Assembly: GCA_945878385.1 (NCBI GenBank) | Contig: CAMCTE010000011.1 | Span: 1 to 24,116, forward strand | Length of the DNA stretch: 24,116 nt | Reading direction: 5' to 3' | DNA from: Azohydromonas lata NBRC 102462 | Lineage (GTDB): Bacteria; Pseudomonadota; Gammaproteobacteria; Burkholderiales; Burkholderiaceae_C | Shown: positions 23,641-24,116 of the stretch, one piece after another | Numbering within the stretch: position 1 is the stretch's first letter | Layout: each line of letters opens with the position of its first letter | Program-made: the position numbers and the translations under genes | The notes under the pieces: model-generated | The model's database searches: none | The model's input: only the letters and a program-made list of their open reading frames with translations | What the model was told of the DNA's origin: nothing

Positions 23641-24116
23641 TCAGGCGTTGTCGTACACGACCTCCAGGGAAGGACGGGCCACTTCCTCGCGTCCCATCAT
23701 GTCGAAGGATGTTGCGGGCTCCAACACCACATTGCGCCCAACGGTGTCGGACGAAAAAAGCCCCAGCAACTCATCCTGCGTCTGCGGCTTGGGTCGCATC
23801 GGAGGTGCTTCGGCCACATTGGTGGCCAGTTCAGCAAACAGCGGCCCCCACTGGCCATCAGGCTTGCCGATGATTTCGTAGGACGCGCTCTTGCGGCGGA
23901 TGTCTTCGTGCGCCGGGATAGCTGCCAGCACCGGAATGCCTGCGTTGTTCGCAAAAGCCTGGGCCTGGCCCGTGCCGTCATCTTTATTGATGACCATGCC
24001 GGCCACGCCGACATTCCCACCCAGCTTGCGGAAGTACTCCACTGCCGAGCACACATTGTTGGCCACATACAGCGATTGCAAGTCGTTGGAGCCGACCACG
24101 ATCACCTTCTGGCACA
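23641..24116 (-). CDS. bchX: Chlorophyllide a reductase iron protein BchX (5' end outside window)
   Basis: BchX is the NifH-like ATPase that delivers electrons to BchYZ. Only the C-terminal 157 residues or so are present; the frame remains open to the window edge, and the GTG at 24105 is internal. The visible part begins CQKVIVVGSNDLQSLYVANN and includes NVGVAGMVINKDDGTGQA, both characteristic of BchX rather than BchL. The P-loop and cluster cysteines lie upstream, outside the window. The C-terminal tail ending SLEVVYDNA is BchX-like. It precedes bchY by 34 nt, giving the usual bchXYZ-puf order. Confidence 0.95.
   Translation of the reverse strand, partial: CQKVIVVGSNDLQSLYVANNVCSAVEYFRKLGGNVGVAGMVINKDDGTGQAQAFANNAGIPVLAAIPAHEDIRRKSASYEIIGKPDGQWGPLFAELATNVAEAPPMRPKPQTQDELLGLFSSDTVGRNVVLEPATSFDMMGREEVARPSLEVVYDNA

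Noticed and set aside
1..24116. CRISPR arrays, insertion sequences, tRNA or rRNA genes
   Set aside because: None seen. The window is continuous photosynthesis coding sequence, with no regularly spaced repeats, transposase-like proteins or cloverleaf-type sequences that I could identify by eye.

Overview
This window lies inside a photosynthesis gene cluster of a purple bacterium, and nearly every base is coding. The organism is most likely a betaproteobacterium of the Burkholderiales (Rubrivivax / Rhodoferax / Limnohabitans type). The grounds are high GC, a tetraheme lipoprotein PufC, an aerobic AcsF-type cyclase, a spheroidene-type carotenoid set with CrtA, and a gene order resembling what I recall for Rubrivivax. 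The genus is inference from gene content; no rRNA or other marker is present.

Plus strand, 2-13370: the 3' part of bchH, then bchL, bchM, lhaA (PucC family), puhA, puhB, puhC, acsF, puhE, crtI, crtB and an unannotated 59-codon gene. The genes are packed with ATGA/TGATG/TTGA overlaps or very short gaps, so this looks like one long operon. It joins Mg-chelatase, dark protochlorophyllide reductase, the methyltransferase and the oxygen-dependent cyclase with reaction-centre H subunit, assembly factors and early carotenoid synthesis.

Minus strand, 24116 down to 13379: the 3' part of bchX, then bchY, bchZ, pufB, a small unrecognised membrane-protein gene, pufA, pufL, pufM, pufC, crtA, crtD and crtC. 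This is the bchXYZ-puf superoperon (chlorophyllide reductase, LH1 antenna, reaction centre, tetraheme cytochrome) followed by late carotenoid genes. The two transcription units converge tail to tail with 8 bp between stop codons near 13375.

Together the genes make bacteriochlorophyllide and neurosporene/lycopene-derived carotenoids (CrtI/B, then CrtC, CrtD and CrtA, giving spheroidenone-type pigments) and assemble them into RC-LH1. No crtE, crtF, LH2 genes or regulators lie in the window.

The points most worth a second look are: a 74-aa single-TM protein encoded between pufB and pufA; crtC apparently starting about 370 nt inside crtD, with its own Shine-Dalgarno; a 23-codon mini-ORF coupling crtI to crtB through two ATGA overlaps; the 59-aa membrane peptide after crtB; and RNA hairpins and a regulator-like palindrome in the puf leader and the pufA-pufL spacer.
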